Assembly: GCA_024681175.1 (NCBI GenBank)
Contig: JAILBI010000080.1
Location: 1-14,059, forward strand
Direction of reading: 5' to 3'
DNA: 14,059 bases
From: Acholeplasmatales bacterium
Lineage (GTDB): Bacteria; Bacillota_I; Bacilli_A; Acholeplasmatales; Anaeroplasmataceae
Shown here: one piece after another, positions 1 through 7,702 of the stretch
Numbering within the stretch: the stretch's first letter is position 1
Layout: every line of letters begins with the position of its first letter
Program-made: the position numbers and the translations under genes
Notes under the pieces: generated by a model
What the model saw: the letters and a program-made list of their open reading frames with translations, nothing else
What the model was told of the DNA's origin: nothing
The model's database searches: none

Positions 1-185
1 CTTCTTTGCTTTTGCTGTATTTTAACAGAAAGCGTAATAAACGCTAGAATGAAAAATAAAGCAAAAATTGCTGCAAAGGCTATTCCTAAAGGAGTATTCT
101 CTTTTTGAAATAAAAAGAAATATGAGAAATATCCTGAAGCAACACTTGCTAAGAATAATATAATAGTCAAAAATATGAGTAACAT
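1..185 (-). CDS. Small membrane protein, partial (C-terminus beyond window edge)
   Basis: I do not recognise this gene. The minus-strand frame opens with ATG at 185-183 and stays open to the window edge (61 codons plus two bases), so the C-terminus is missing. It starts MLLIFLTIILFLASVASGYF and shows two hydrophobic helices, at about residues 1-27 and 33-53, split by a short polar stretch (QKENT) and followed by a basic tail (KIQQKQR). This suggests a small two-helix inner-membrane protein. A ribosome binding site (AGGTGA, 196-191) lies five bases before the ATG. A TGCTATAAT extended -10 just upstream and a terminator-like hairpin after trpA suggest it is transcribed separately from the trp operon. 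Nothing in the visible part reveals a function. Confidence 0.7.
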   Translation of the reverse strand, partial: MLLIFLTIILFLASVASGYFSYFFLFQKENTPLGIAFAAIFALFFILAFITLSVKIQQKQR

Positions 186-206
186 CAATATCACCTCATC
201 TTACTC

Positions 207-215
207 ATTATAGCA
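207..215 (-). promoter_or_regulatory. Extended -10 promoter for the small membrane protein
   Basis: The minus strand reads TGCTATAAT: a perfect TATAAT (212-207) preceded by the TGn extension. At 17-bp spacing the -35 position (235-230) reads TTTCTT, which is weak, as is usual for extended -10 promoters. It sits between the trp operon 3' hairpin and the ATG at 185. A start near 200 is predicted, giving a leader of about 15 bases. Confidence 0.5.
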
Positions 216-223
216 AAAACAAT

Positions 224-262
224 AAAAAAAAGAAAGAACTATAACTTATAAGTTATAATTCT
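224..262 (-). terminator. Putative Rho-independent terminator of the trp operon
   Basis: Eight bases after the trpA stop codon lies an A/T-rich inverted repeat. The core arms TATAACTT (240-247) and AAGTTATA (250-257) are perfect. One C/A mismatch (239/258) follows, then four more pairs (235-238 with 259-262). On the minus strand the hairpin is followed by TTCTTTC and a run of eight T (231-224). The stem has almost no G-C pairs, so termination may be partial. Confidence 0.55.
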
Positions 263-270
263 TCTCTTTA

Positions 271-1047
271 TTATGCTTTTAAAGCATCTACAATCTCTTT
301 TGCAAACTCATATACATACTTTGGAGAATCAGTACCATATTTAGCAATTATATTAACAATTGCTGAACCAATTATTGCACCATCTGCAACATCAGTCATC
401 TTAAGTGCTGTTTCTTTATTTTTAATACCAAAGCCTACACATACAGGAATATCAGTATATTTTTTTATTTCCTTTGCAATACTATTAACGTCTGTAGTTA
501 TATTATCTCTAACACCTGTTACACCAAGTGATGATACCAAATATACAAAGCCTTCAGCCTCGCTTGCAATCATCTTAATTCTTTGATTTGATGTTGGAGC
601 AATTAATGAAATTACTGCAACATCATATTTTGATGCGACAACCTTAACCTCTTCTTTTTCTTCATAAGGCATATCAGGGATAATTATTCCTTTAATATTT
701 ACAAATTTGCATTTTTCAAAAAATTTATCATATCCATAAGAAAATACAGGATTTAAATAAGTCATAAAGACTAAAGGAAATGTTTCATTTTCTTTTCTTA
801 AATCTTTAACCATTTCAAATATCTTATCTACTGTAGTTCCACTTGCTAAAGCTCTTATATCAGCTTCCATAATTGTATTTCCTTCAGCAATAGGATCAGA
901 AAATGGAATACCAATTTCAATTAAAGATGCGCCTGCTTTAATAAGAGCTTTTATTACATTTTTAGTTGTTTCTAAATCTGGATCTCCGGCTGTAACAAAT
1001 GGTACAAAAGCCTTTCTTCCATTTATATAATTTTTAAAATTAATCAT
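271..1047 (-). CDS. trpA: Tryptophan synthase alpha chain
   Basis: TrpA cleaves indole-3-glycerol phosphate to indole and glyceraldehyde-3-phosphate and channels indole to TrpB in the cytosolic alpha2-beta2 complex. The 258-residue TIM barrel shows the family signature [18 protein letters not shown] at residues 42-59. The catalytic Glu (Salmonella E49) is E44. The position of catalytic D60 is occupied by E55 (AEG instead of ADG), and the following Pro is N57. Phosphate-binding elements VGFGIKN and GAIIGSAIV are present near the C-terminus. The protein has no tryptophan. The ATG (1047) lies inside the end of trpB (8-base overlap), with AGGAG about nine bases upstream, so translation is probably coupled. 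It is the last gene of the operon and is followed by a hairpin. Identity is secure; the Asp-to-Glu change is conservative and I expect an active enzyme. Confidence 0.97.
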   Translation of the reverse strand: MINFKNYINGRKAFVPFVTAGDPDLETTKNVIKALIKAGASLIEIGIPFSDPIAEGNTIMEADIRALASGTTVDKIFEMVKDLRKENETFPLVFMTYLNPVFSYGYDKFFEKCKFVNIKGIIIPDMPYEEKEEVKVVASKYDVAVISLIAPTSNQRIKMIASEAEGFVYLVSSLGVTGVRDNITTDVNSIAKEIKKYTDIPVCVGFGIKNKETALKMTDVADGAIIGSAIVNIIAKYGTDSPKYVYEFAKEIVDALKA

Positions 1048-2224
1048 GAATATCTTCTCCTAAATATCTAGCTATTGCAGCAACATCCTTATCTCCTCTA
1101 CCAGAGATATTGATAACAATAATCTTATCCTTAGACATCTTTGGTGCAACCTTTAATGCATAAGCAACTGCATGAGATGATTCAATTGCAGGAATAATAC
1201 CTTCCTTTTTAGATAAATATTTAAATGCTTCAACTGCTTCATCATCAGTAATTGCAACATATTTTGCTCTACCAGATTTATATAAATATGCATGCTCAGG
1301 TCCAATTCCAGGGTAATCAAGGCCTGCTGAAATTGAATATACTGGGGCAATTTGTCCATCATCATCTTGGCAGAATAATGATTTCATACCATGGAATACA
1401 CCAAGTCTTCCTGTTGAAATTGTTGCTGCTGTAAGCTTAGTATCAATACCTTTACCAGCTGCTTCACAGCCAACTAATTCAACCTCCTTATTTGGGATGA
1501 AATCATAAAATGCGCCAATAGCGTTTGAACCACCACCAACACAAGCAATAACCATATCAGGGTTTCTTCCTTCAAGTTTATTAACCTGCTCTTTGATCTC
1601 TTCACCAATTATTTTTTGGAAGTCTCTTATAATCATTGGAAATGGATGTGGACCCATTACAGAGCCTAAAACATATAATGTGTCATCCATTCTTGTTGCC
1701 CATTCCTTCATTGCAGCATTAACAGCATCCTTTAATACTCTTGATCCTGTTTTAACCGCATTAACCTTGGCACCAAGTAATCTCATTCTAAATACATTTA
1801 ATGCTTGTCTTTTAGTGTCCTCTTCACCCATGAAGATTTCACATTCAAGACCCATTAATGCCGCAACTGTTGCTGTTGCAACACCATGCTGACCTGCGCC
1901 TGTTTCTGCGATAACTCTTTTCTTGCCCATCTTTTTTGCAAGTAAGCATAATCCTAAGCAATTATTAATCTTATGGGCACCAGTATGATTTAAATCCTCA
2001 CGCTTTAAATATATTTTGGCACCACCTAAATCCTTAGTCATGTTTTCTGCATAATATAATAATGATGGACGACCAGCATAATTTTTATATAAATCCTTTA
2101 ATTCGTTAATGAATTCTGGATCCTTGCTGTAATGGTTATAAGCTTGTTCAAGCTCATTTACGGCATTCATTAATGTTTCTGGAACATATTGTCCACCAAA
2201 TTCTCCATATCTTCCCTTACTCAT
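1040..2224 (-). CDS. trpB: Tryptophan synthase beta chain
   Basis: TrpB is the PLP enzyme that condenses indole with L-serine to give tryptophan, in complex with TrpA. At 394 residues it has normal length for the TrpB1 type, which pairs with TrpA. Visible elements are the N-terminal [15 protein letters not shown], the PLP lysine K85 in [10 protein letters not shown], catalytic E107 in AETGAGQHG, the PLP-phosphate loop GGGSNAIG at 230-237, the indole-gate aspartate D303 in [11 protein letters not shown], and the C-terminal SGRGDKD. W175 (KEW) is the only tryptophan in all seven Trp enzymes of this operon and matches the conserved Trp before the LGSVxGPHPxP motif. The start ATG overlaps the trpF stop by eight bases (ATGAGTAA), with a purine-rich GGGTGGTAAGAGA upstream. 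The stop overlaps trpA by eight bases. Confidence 0.98.
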   Translation of the reverse strand: MSKGRYGEFGGQYVPETLMNAVNELEQAYNHYSKDPEFINELKDLYKNYAGRPSLLYYAENMTKDLGGAKIYLKREDLNHTGAHKINNCLGLCLLAKKMGKKRVIAETGAGQHGVATATVAALMGLECEIFMGEEDTKRQALNVFRMRLLGAKVNAVKTGSRVLKDAVNAAMKEWATRMDDTLYVLGSVMGPHPFPMIIRDFQKIIGEEIKEQVNKLEGRNPDMVIACVGGGSNAIGAFYDFIPNKEVELVGCEAAGKGIDTKLTAATISTGRLGVFHGMKSLFCQDDDGQIAPVYSISAGLDYPGIGPEHAYLYKSGRAKYVAITDDEAVEAFKYLSKKEGIIPAIESSHAVAYALKVAPKMSKDKIIVINISGRGDKDVAAIARYLGEDIHD

Positions 2225-2786
2225 AATCTCTTACCACCCTTATGATCTCTTTTATTTTTTCTTCATCCTTAAAGCCATTTACCTCAACACCTGATGAGAC
2301 ATCTATACAATAAGGCTTTTCCTTTAAGGCTTTTAAAATATTATCTTTATTAATACCCCCTGCAAGAAAACAAGGCTTATTAACATCAGGTAACATAAAA
2401 TTTCCTTCTATTCCACTTCCAGGAATAATATTATCAACCAATACAAAATCACATAATGGATCATCATTATATGCTTTAATAATTGGTAAATCACTAAATT
2501 CTCTTATCTTTCTAAGATAAGAATTATCTTCATTACCATGAAGCTGAATTAAATCAATGATACCTTTTTTTATTATTTCTTGCAAGAATAAAATATCATT
2601 GTTTAAAAAAACTCCTACAGCTTTAATATCCTTATCTAATAAGCTTTTTAAATATAAAGCTTCATCTATTGTTACCATTCTTTTACTATTTTTTGCAAAG
2701 ACAAAGCCAATATAATCAGGCTTATATTTATTCACAATTAAAATATCTTCTTTTCTTCTAAGACCACAGATTTTAATCTTTATCAT
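2217..2786 (-). CDS. trpF: Phosphoribosylanthranilate isomerase
   Basis: TrpF performs the Amadori rearrangement of N-(5'-phosphoribosyl)anthranilate to CdRP, the third step of the pathway. The 189-residue protein begins MIKIKICGL, placing the general-base cysteine at C7. The general-acid aspartate is D118 in FVLVDN. Barrel and phosphate motifs follow: PGSG at 122-125, FLAGGIN at 140-146 and DVSSGVE at 162-168. It is slightly short for the family (about 200 residues) but has both ends. The ATG at 2786 lies 14 bases inside trpC, with AAGGA nine bases upstream, and the gene ends overlapping trpB. TrpF is a separate gene here, not fused to TrpC. It has no tryptophan residue. Confidence 0.96.
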   Translation of the reverse strand: MIKIKICGLRRKEDILIVNKYKPDYIGFVFAKNSKRMVTIDEALYLKSLLDKDIKAVGVFLNNDILFLQEIIKKGIIDLIQLHGNEDNSYLRKIREFSDLPIIKAYNDDPLCDFVLVDNIIPGSGIEGNFMLPDVNKPCFLAGGINKDNILKALKEKPYCIDVSSGVEVNGFKDEEKIKEIIRVVRDYE

Positions 2787-3549
2787 ATTTTAATTCCTTT
2801 ATCATTGAAACCTTATCATTTGAACGCATTAAGGTTTCACCAATTAAAACAACATGAATATCATTATTTAATAATTTTTTAATATCATCTCTTGTTTTAA
2901 TTCCAGATTCAGATACAAATGTAATATCCTTTGGTGCCTTATTTCTTAAATTAATAGAATTCGCTGTATCTACAGTAAAATCCTTTAAATTTCTATTATT
3001 AACACCAATTATTCTTGCACCTATTTTAATTGCACGATTAACCTCAGCCTCATCATGTGCTTCAACTAATACACAAAGTCCAAGCTTTCTTGCAAGATCA
3101 TAATATTTTTTTAATTTATCATCATCTAATATTGCACAAATTAATAATATTGCATCTGCACCAATAAATTTAGCTTCATATATTTGATAAGGATAAATGA
3201 TAAAATCCTTTCTTAAGACAGGCACATTTACAACACTTTTAACCTCACTTAGGATTTTATCTGAGCCCTTAAAGAAATAAGGCTCAGTTAAAACAGATAT
3301 AGCATTTGCGATTTGATTATATTCTTTTGCAATATTTAAATAAGGAAAATCTTTGCTAATAATACCCTTTGATGGAGATGCTTTTTTTATTTCACAAATA
3401 AAATTCATTCCTTCTTTATTAATTGCATCATAAAAGAAATTAGGATTTAAAATAGTTCTTCTTGATGCTTTTTCTTTAATATCATCAAGATTATCTTTTA
3501 TATCCTTATATCTTTCTTTTACCTTTTCTAAAATATCATCTAAAATCAT
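2773..3549 (-). CDS. trpC: Indole-3-glycerol phosphate synthase
   Basis: TrpC closes the indole ring: CdRP is decarboxylated and dehydrated to indole-3-glycerol phosphate. The 258-residue TIM barrel has the expected catalytic set in order: E53 and K55 in CEIKKASPSKG, K114 in VLRKDF, E163 in LVEAHDE, N184 in GVNNRNL, and E214-S215 in FVSESGI. The C-terminal LIGETLMRS matches the family phosphate-binding end. The start ATG shares one base with the trpD stop (TAATG), which indicates tight translational coupling, and the end overlaps trpF by 14 bases. There is no tryptophan. Length and motifs are those of the monofunctional enzyme. Confidence 0.97.
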   Translation of the reverse strand: MILDDILEKVKERYKDIKDNLDDIKEKASRRTILNPNFFYDAINKEGMNFICEIKKASPSKGIISKDFPYLNIAKEYNQIANAISVLTEPYFFKGSDKILSEVKSVVNVPVLRKDFIIYPYQIYEAKFIGADAILLICAILDDDKLKKYYDLARKLGLCVLVEAHDEAEVNRAIKIGARIIGVNNRNLKDFTVDTANSINLRNKAPKDITFVSESGIKTRDDIKKLLNNDIHVVLIGETLMRSNDKVSMIKELKYDKD

Positions 3550-4562
3550 TATTTATTACTCTTTTCTATATAATTCAATAATTTTTGATATGCTTTTCCT
3601 GAAGTTAAAGCTTCATCTGCAGCTTTAATTGCTTCATCTAATGATAATTCATCCTTCATTAAATAAATTGCAATTGCGGCATTAATTATAACACAATCTC
3701 TCTTAGGACCTTTAATTTCATTTTTTAAAATACCTAAAGCAATTTCTTTATTTTGCTCTGGTGTACCACCCTGAAGGTCTGATAATTTACATAATGAGAA
3801 GCCATAAGAATGTGGATCAAATGTAAAATGAATGATTTCACCATGCTTTAAAATAGTCATTCTTGATGTAGTTGTAAGTGTAACTTCATCTAAGCCATCC
3901 TCACCATGAACTATTACAGCCTTTTCCATACCCATTTTTAAGCATGCATCAGCCATAACATCTAATAATTTTTCATCATATACACCAAGTAAAATATTTT
4001 TAGCCTTACAAGGATTTGTTAAAGGACCTAAAATATTAAATATAGTTCTAACTCCTAATCCTTTTCTTACTGGAGCAACATTTTTCATTGCTGGATGATA
4101 AATTTGTGCAAATAGGAAGCATAAATTTTCTTCATCTAAAAGCTTCTTAGCTTTTTCTTTATCTGTTCTAATATTAATGCCAAGGCTTTCAAAACAATCT
4201 GCAGCACCACATAATGATGAAACTGATCTATTACCATGCTTTGCAACCTTAACACCACATGCTGCAATAATAAATGAAGCAATTGAAGAAATATTAATTG
4301 TTTTTGCTTTATCTCCACCTGTTCCTACAATATCAAGTGAATCTTCTTCACCTTCAATTATTAATGCATTATCACGCATTGCCTTTGCACATGCTGCAAT
4401 TTCTTTTGTTGTTTCACCTTTAATTCTTAAAGCTGTTAAGAATCCTGCAACATATGCTTCAGATAAATTACCTTTCATAATATTATCTAATACTTCATAT
4501 GCTTCATCATATGTAAGATCATCACCTTTTATTACTTTTTCTAAAATTTCGTTGTTATTCAT
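3549..4562 (-). CDS. trpD: Anthranilate phosphoribosyltransferase
   Basis: TrpD transfers the phosphoribosyl group from PRPP to anthranilate. The 337-residue protein has the alpha-helical N-terminal domain, then the PRPP-binding GTGGDKAKTINIS at 80-92, KHGNRSVSS at 108-116, the anthranilate-site region HPAMKNVAPVRKGLGVRTIF at 156-175, NILGPLTNP at 176-184, and metal-binding D225-E226 in EDGLDEVT. The loop after KHGNRSVSS reads LCGAADCFESLG, where most family members have K-S-G-S-A-D-V-L-E-x-L-G, so a usually conserved lysine is Leu. It is separated from trpG by 12 bases containing AAGGAGAG, and its stop overlaps the trpC start. It is monofunctional and not fused to TrpG. Confidence 0.97.
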   Translation of the reverse strand: MNNNEILEKVIKGDDLTYDEAYEVLDNIMKGNLSEAYVAGFLTALRIKGETTKEIAACAKAMRDNALIIEGEEDSLDIVGTGGDKAKTINISSIASFIIAACGVKVAKHGNRSVSSLCGAADCFESLGINIRTDKEKAKKLLDEENLCFLFAQIYHPAMKNVAPVRKGLGVRTIFNILGPLTNPCKAKNILLGVYDEKLLDVMADACLKMGMEKAVIVHGEDGLDEVTLTTTSRMTILKHGEIIHFTFDPHSYGFSLCKLSDLQGGTPEQNKEIALGILKNEIKGPKRDCVIINAAIAIYLMKDELSLDEAIKAADEALTSGKAYQKLLNYIEKSNK

Positions 4563-4574
4563 AATATTCTCTCC

Positions 4575-5141
4575 TTATTTAATATTTAAAAAATTTCTTA
4601 AAATAGTCATTCCATCATTACTCATTATTGATTCAGGATGAAATTGTACACCAAATATTTTTTTATTATCATGCATTACTGCCATTATTTCATTATCACT
4701 ATCATATGCAGTTACAATTAATTTATTTGAAGGATTTTCTCCAACTAAGCTATGATATCTTGCAGCTATAATTTTATTTTCTAAGCCCTTAAATAAAATA
4801 TTTTCATTATCTATTTTTATTTCATCTTGCTTACCATGCATTATTTTTTTTGCATGAACTATTTTGCCACCAAATGCTTCTATAATTGCTTGATGACCAA
4901 GGCATACACCTAAAAGTGGTATACCTTTTTCTTCATCAAGCTTTATTACGTCTTCAATAAATCCTGCATCCTTTGGGTATCCAGGACCTGGAGAAATAAT
5001 AATTGATGTTGGATTTAATTTAAATATTTCTTCAGGCTTTAATTCATCATTTCTTATTACCTTAATATCAGGATTTATAGTTCCTAAATATTGATATAAA
5101 TTATATGAAAATGAATCATAATTATCTATTAATAAAATCAT
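4575..5141 (-). CDS. trpG: Anthranilate synthase component II (glutamine amidotransferase)
   Basis: TrpG hydrolyses glutamine and delivers ammonia to TrpE. The 188-residue class I amidotransferase starts MILLIDNYDSFSYNLYQYLG and has the oxyanion motif SPGPGYP at 50-56, nucleophile C80 in GVCLGHQA, and H168/E170 in QFHPES, so the catalytic triad is complete. It overlaps the trpE stop through ATGA (5141-5138), with GAGGGTG inside the end of trpE as the ribosome binding site, which fits stoichiometric coupled synthesis with TrpE. A PabA-type amidotransferase serving both the folate and Trp pathways cannot be excluded from sequence, but its position inside a full trp operon favours TrpG. No tryptophan residue is present. 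Confidence 0.96.
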   Translation of the reverse strand: MILLIDNYDSFSYNLYQYLGTINPDIKVIRNDELKPEEIFKLNPTSIIISPGPGYPKDAGFIEDVIKLDEEKGIPLLGVCLGHQAIIEAFGGKIVHAKKIMHGKQDEIKIDNENILFKGLENKIIAARYHSLVGENPSNKLIVTAYDSDNEIMAVMHDNKKIFGVQFHPESIMSNDGMTILRNFLNIK

Positions 5142-6598
5142 AATAATTCACCCTCACTTTCCTTTAAAGCTTTTAGAATTGCTTTTGCTTTATTTTCTGT
5201 TTCTTGATATTCATTTTCAGCAACACTGTCAAGGACAATTCCCCCACCTGCTTGAACATAAACATCATCATTTTTCTTTATAGCTGTTCTTATACAAATA
5301 CATGTATCCATATTACCTTCAAAATCAATATAGCCTATTGCGCCACCATATATACCACGAAGCTCAGGCTCAAGCTCATCAATAATTTGTGCTGCCCTAA
5401 TTTTAGGTGCTCCTGATAATGTTCCTGCAGGTAATACAGAAAGTAATGCATCTATTGCATCTTTATCTTCTTTAATTGTTCCTTCAACTGTTGATGTAAT
5501 ATGCATTACATGTGAAAATTTTTGAATATATTGATATCTTGTTACATTTACAGAACCAAATTTAGATATTTTACCAATATCATTTCTTCCAAGATCTACA
5601 AGCATATTATGCTCAGCTAATTCTTTTTGATCTTTCTTCAATCCTTCCTCAAGCATAATATCTTCTTTTTCATCTTTCCCTCTTGGTCTTGTTCCTGCAA
5701 TAGGGAATGTAGTTACCTTATCATTTATTTTTCTTACCAATGTCTCAGGAGATGCACCTGCAATTTCAACATCATCAGAATTAAAATAAATCATATAAGG
5801 TGATGGATTTAAGCCTCTTAATACACGATATGTATTATATAAGCTTCCTTTCATCTTACCTTGGAATCTTCTTGAATATACACATTGGAAAATATCACCA
5901 TTTTTAATATAATTTTTAATCTTTTCTATCTTTTCCTTATATGATTCAAAACTATCATGTGCTTTAATATCTTCATAAATTGTATTAGTTGGAATATTAG
6001 GCTTTAAATCAGATTTAATTAAATTAATTAAATTTTTAATTTCAAGCTCTCCCTTATGATAATTTTCTTCTAAATTATCAGTAGATATATTTACAATAAT
6101 TATTATTTTTTGTCTTAAATTATCAAAAGCAATTACTTTATCAAATAACATAAATTCAAAATCATTAAATAATGCTTTATCTTCTGATTTTAATTTTAAA
6201 GATTTCTCACCATATTTAAATGAATCATATGAACAATATCCAACAAATCCACCTGTAAATGATGGAAGATAATCAAATGAAGGAGTATGATAATTCTTTA
6301 ATATTCTTCTTATTTCAGATAAAGGATTATCTGAATTAAAATAAGATTTAGAATTATCATTTTCTATATATACAACATTATTTTTACATTTAATTTTTAA
6401 TATAGGATTAAATCCTAAAAATGAATATCTAGATATTTTTCCATCTGATACACTTTCTAATAAATAATGACATTTAGATACAGCCTTTAAATTCTTTAAA
6501 ACCTCTATTGGAGTTTTAATATCAGATAATATTTCCTCTGATAAAGGTATAATGTCATAATTTTTATATTTTAATGCTTCATTTAATGCTGGTTTCAT
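5138..6598 (-). CDS. trpE: Anthranilate synthase component I
   Basis: TrpE converts chorismate plus ammonia to anthranilate, the committed step. The 486-residue protein has the Trp-feedback motif LLES at 46-49 followed by RYSFLGFNP. The chorismate-binding domain shows IAGASPETLV at 279-288, PIAGTRPRG at 299-307, DLGRND at 335-340, LPAGTLSGAPKIRA at 389-402, and GAIGYI and QAGGGIV near the end. I chose the ATG at 6598 because AGGAGG (6611-6606) lies seven bases upstream and MKPALNEALK is a normal N-terminus. The frame is open further, to an ATG at 6721, but that extension translates the T-box and terminator. Intact LLES predicts feedback inhibition by tryptophan. The stop overlaps trpG by four bases. 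No tryptophan residue occurs in the whole protein. Confidence 0.97.
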   Translation of the reverse strand: MKPALNEALKYKNYDIIPLSEEILSDIKTPIEVLKNLKAVSKCHYLLESVSDGKISRYSFLGFNPILKIKCKNNVVYIENDNSKSYFNSDNPLSEIRRILKNYHTPSFDYLPSFTGGFVGYCSYDSFKYGEKSLKLKSEDKALFNDFEFMLFDKVIAFDNLRQKIIIIVNISTDNLEENYHKGELEIKNLINLIKSDLKPNIPTNTIYEDIKAHDSFESYKEKIEKIKNYIKNGDIFQCVYSRRFQGKMKGSLYNTYRVLRGLNPSPYMIYFNSDDVEIAGASPETLVRKINDKVTTFPIAGTRPRGKDEKEDIMLEEGLKKDQKELAEHNMLVDLGRNDIGKISKFGSVNVTRYQYIQKFSHVMHITSTVEGTIKEDKDAIDALLSVLPAGTLSGAPKIRAAQIIDELEPELRGIYGGAIGYIDFEGNMDTCICIRTAIKKNDDVYVQAGGGIVLDSVAENEYQETENKAKAILKALKESEGELL

Positions 6599-6622
6599 AA
6601 TATAACCTCCTATTTTTTGAAT

Positions 6623-6653
6623 AAAAAAACCCGTCCTGAAATTACAGGACGGG
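6623..6653 (-). terminator. Leader terminator of the Trp T-box
   Basis: The minus strand reads CCCGTCCTG, a six-base loop, then CAGGACGGG (6653-6630), a perfect nine-pair stem followed by seven T (6629-6623). It lies between the T-box and trpE. The 5' arm is also the 3' half of the antiterminator, so the two folds exclude each other. By the known T-box mechanism, charged tRNA-Trp favours this terminator. Confidence 0.95.
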
Positions 6654-6877
6654 TATAAATATCCGCGGTACCACCTATATTCACAAGAATGACCTTGTGC
6701 ACCTTCAGAATGCCAACACATTCCTATCTACTAACGTAAGAATAACGTAAAAGATACTTGAATAAATTCTTTCTCCATTCCCTCAACGGTCCATTTACCA
6801 AATAACCTTCTACAAGGATTCCACCATCCCCTGCTCTCTATAAGTGTTTGTTTGTTTTATCTCCGTATCAACGGTTT
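6623..6877 (-). promoter_or_regulatory. Trp-specific T-box riboswitch leader
   Basis: This untranslated leader senses uncharged tRNA-Trp and controls readthrough into trpE. Stem I contains the apical motif GGGATGGTGGAATCC and a specifier TGG (6793-6791), followed by A and then CCGT. The CCGT (6789-6786) can pair with ACGG (6866-6863) to close the lower helix, which puts TGG in the canonical codon position. A stem III candidate, CACAAG/CTTGTG with a six-base loop, lies at 6699-6682. The T-box AGGTGGTACCGCGG lies at 6676-6663. The antiterminator pairs AGG (6676-6674) with CCT (6648-6646) and GCGG (6666-6663) with CCGT (6652-6649), leaving the TGGTACC bulge for the tRNA acceptor end. The variable base after TGG is T, which can meet an A73, or a G73 by wobble. 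Confidence 0.95.
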
Positions 6878-6895
6878 AAATATCAAATTTCCTTT

Positions 6896-6924
6896 ATTAT
6901 AATTACTTGAAATACATTTGTCAA
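6896..6924 (-). promoter_or_regulatory. Perfect consensus sigma-A promoter of the trp operon
   Basis: The minus strand shows TTGACA (6924-6919), exactly 17 bases, then TATAAT (6901-6896): both hexamers match consensus at every base. Transcription should start near 6889 and run about 290 bases through the T-box leader to trpE. A promoter this strong fits a system in which control is exerted after initiation, by attenuation. I saw no obvious operator palindrome over it. Confidence 0.9.
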
Positions 6925-6963
6925 TACATAGTTAAATATTTTTCTTTTTTATTTTAAAAGTTT

Positions 6964-6982
6964 GAAATTAGAAGCTAATTTC
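6964..6982 (-). terminator. Hairpin at the 3' end of the MgtC-like gene (weak terminator)
   Basis: The arms GAAATTAG and CTAATTTC form a perfect eight-pair stem with a three-base loop, and the TAA stop codon (6970-6968) of the MgtC-like gene lies in the 3' arm. The bases that follow on the minus strand are AAACTTTTAAAAT, not a clean U-tract. Termination may therefore be poor, or the hairpin may instead protect the 3' end; some readthrough to the trp leader is possible. Confidence 0.35.
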
Positions 6983-7702
6983 TTCAATATAAGCTACATA
7001 AGGCAAGCTTTTTAAAGCTTCAATTATTTCTTGATGAGTTTTATATTTTTGTAATTCTTCCTTTGTAATTGATAATGACATAGTATATACACTTAATCCT
7101 GAATTAAAATATGCAGGATTATTTTCAAGCTCATATATTCTAATTCCTAATTCTCTTAATACAGTTGTAAAATCCTTTAAATAGCTTGCATTAGTAAGCT
7201 CAAGGTGAACCTCAAAATGATTTGATCTATTTTTTAAATATGTTTCAACCTTAGGAAGCATACTTAAGCTTAATACAAATATTACAATTAAGATTATTGT
7301 AGTAAGATATAATCCTGCACCTAAGGCAAGGCCAATAAAGCTTACACCCCATAGGGCAACTGATGTAGTTAATCCTTTAATTTGACTTTTTGATGTATAA
7401 ATAGTTGTATTACAGCTAATAATAGCTAAAGATAATACTGATAATGCTGAAATAGCAAAAATACCAGCATCATATTTTTCTTTAATAAACATATCTAATA
7501 TCATCGCAACAGTTGAGCCTAATACCGCAAGCATAAATGTTCTCAATCCTGCTGCATGGTGCTTATTACTTCGCTCCCAGCCAACCATAAAGCCTATTAT
7601 TAATGCTAAGCCTATTCTTAAGATAATACTATATATATTTACATTTTTACTCCAATCGCCAAGTAAATTAGCTAATGGATCTACAATTTCTAGCATAATC
7701 AT
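6968..7702 (-). CDS. MgtC/SapB-family membrane protein with C-terminal ACT-like domain
   Basis: MgtC-family proteins are inner-membrane proteins linked in other bacteria to low-Mg2+ growth and membrane homeostasis; their biochemical activity is unsettled. This 244-residue protein has about four or five hydrophobic helices in residues 24-155, with the signatures GFMVGWERSNKHHAAGLRT at 37-55, LGS at 61-63 and KGLTTSVALWG at 109-119. Residues 161-244 form a soluble tail with the alternating beta/alpha pattern of the ACT-like domain of longer MgtC proteins. The glycine-rich segment usually read as GIGFLGAG before KGLTT is replaced by SLAIISCN. I start at ATG 7702: it forms an ATGA overlap with the antiporter stop and has GGAGGAG just upstream. 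An in-frame GTG at 7714 and an ATG at 7696 are alternatives. Coupling to the antiporter suggests a shared role in ion balance. Confidence 0.85.
   Translation of the reverse strand: MIMLEIVDPLANLLGDWSKNVNIYSIILRIGLALIIGFMVGWERSNKHHAAGLRTFMLAVLGSTVAMILDMFIKEKYDAGIFAISALSVLSLAIISCNTTIYTSKSQIKGLTTSVALWGVSFIGLALGAGLYLTTIILIVIFVLSLSMLPKVETYLKNRSNHFEVHLELTNASYLKDFTTVLRELGIRIYELENNPAYFNSGLSVYTMSLSITKEELQKYKTHQEIIEALKSLPYVAYIEEISF

Noticed and set aside
241..256. Perfect 16-base palindrome considered as a regulator operator.
   Set aside because: It is part of a longer hairpin right after trpA followed by a T run, so a terminator explains it better.
4177..4641. 154-codon plus-strand open frame opposite trpD and trpG, and similar plus-strand frames elsewhere.
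   Set aside because: These are antisense shadows of well-supported genes, without recognisable protein features or ribosome binding sites.
6599..6721. In-frame extension of trpE to an ATG at 6721 (41 extra residues).
   Set aside because: It translates the T-box, antiterminator and terminator; the ATG at 6598 has an AGGAGG at ideal distance and gives the normal TrpE N-terminus.
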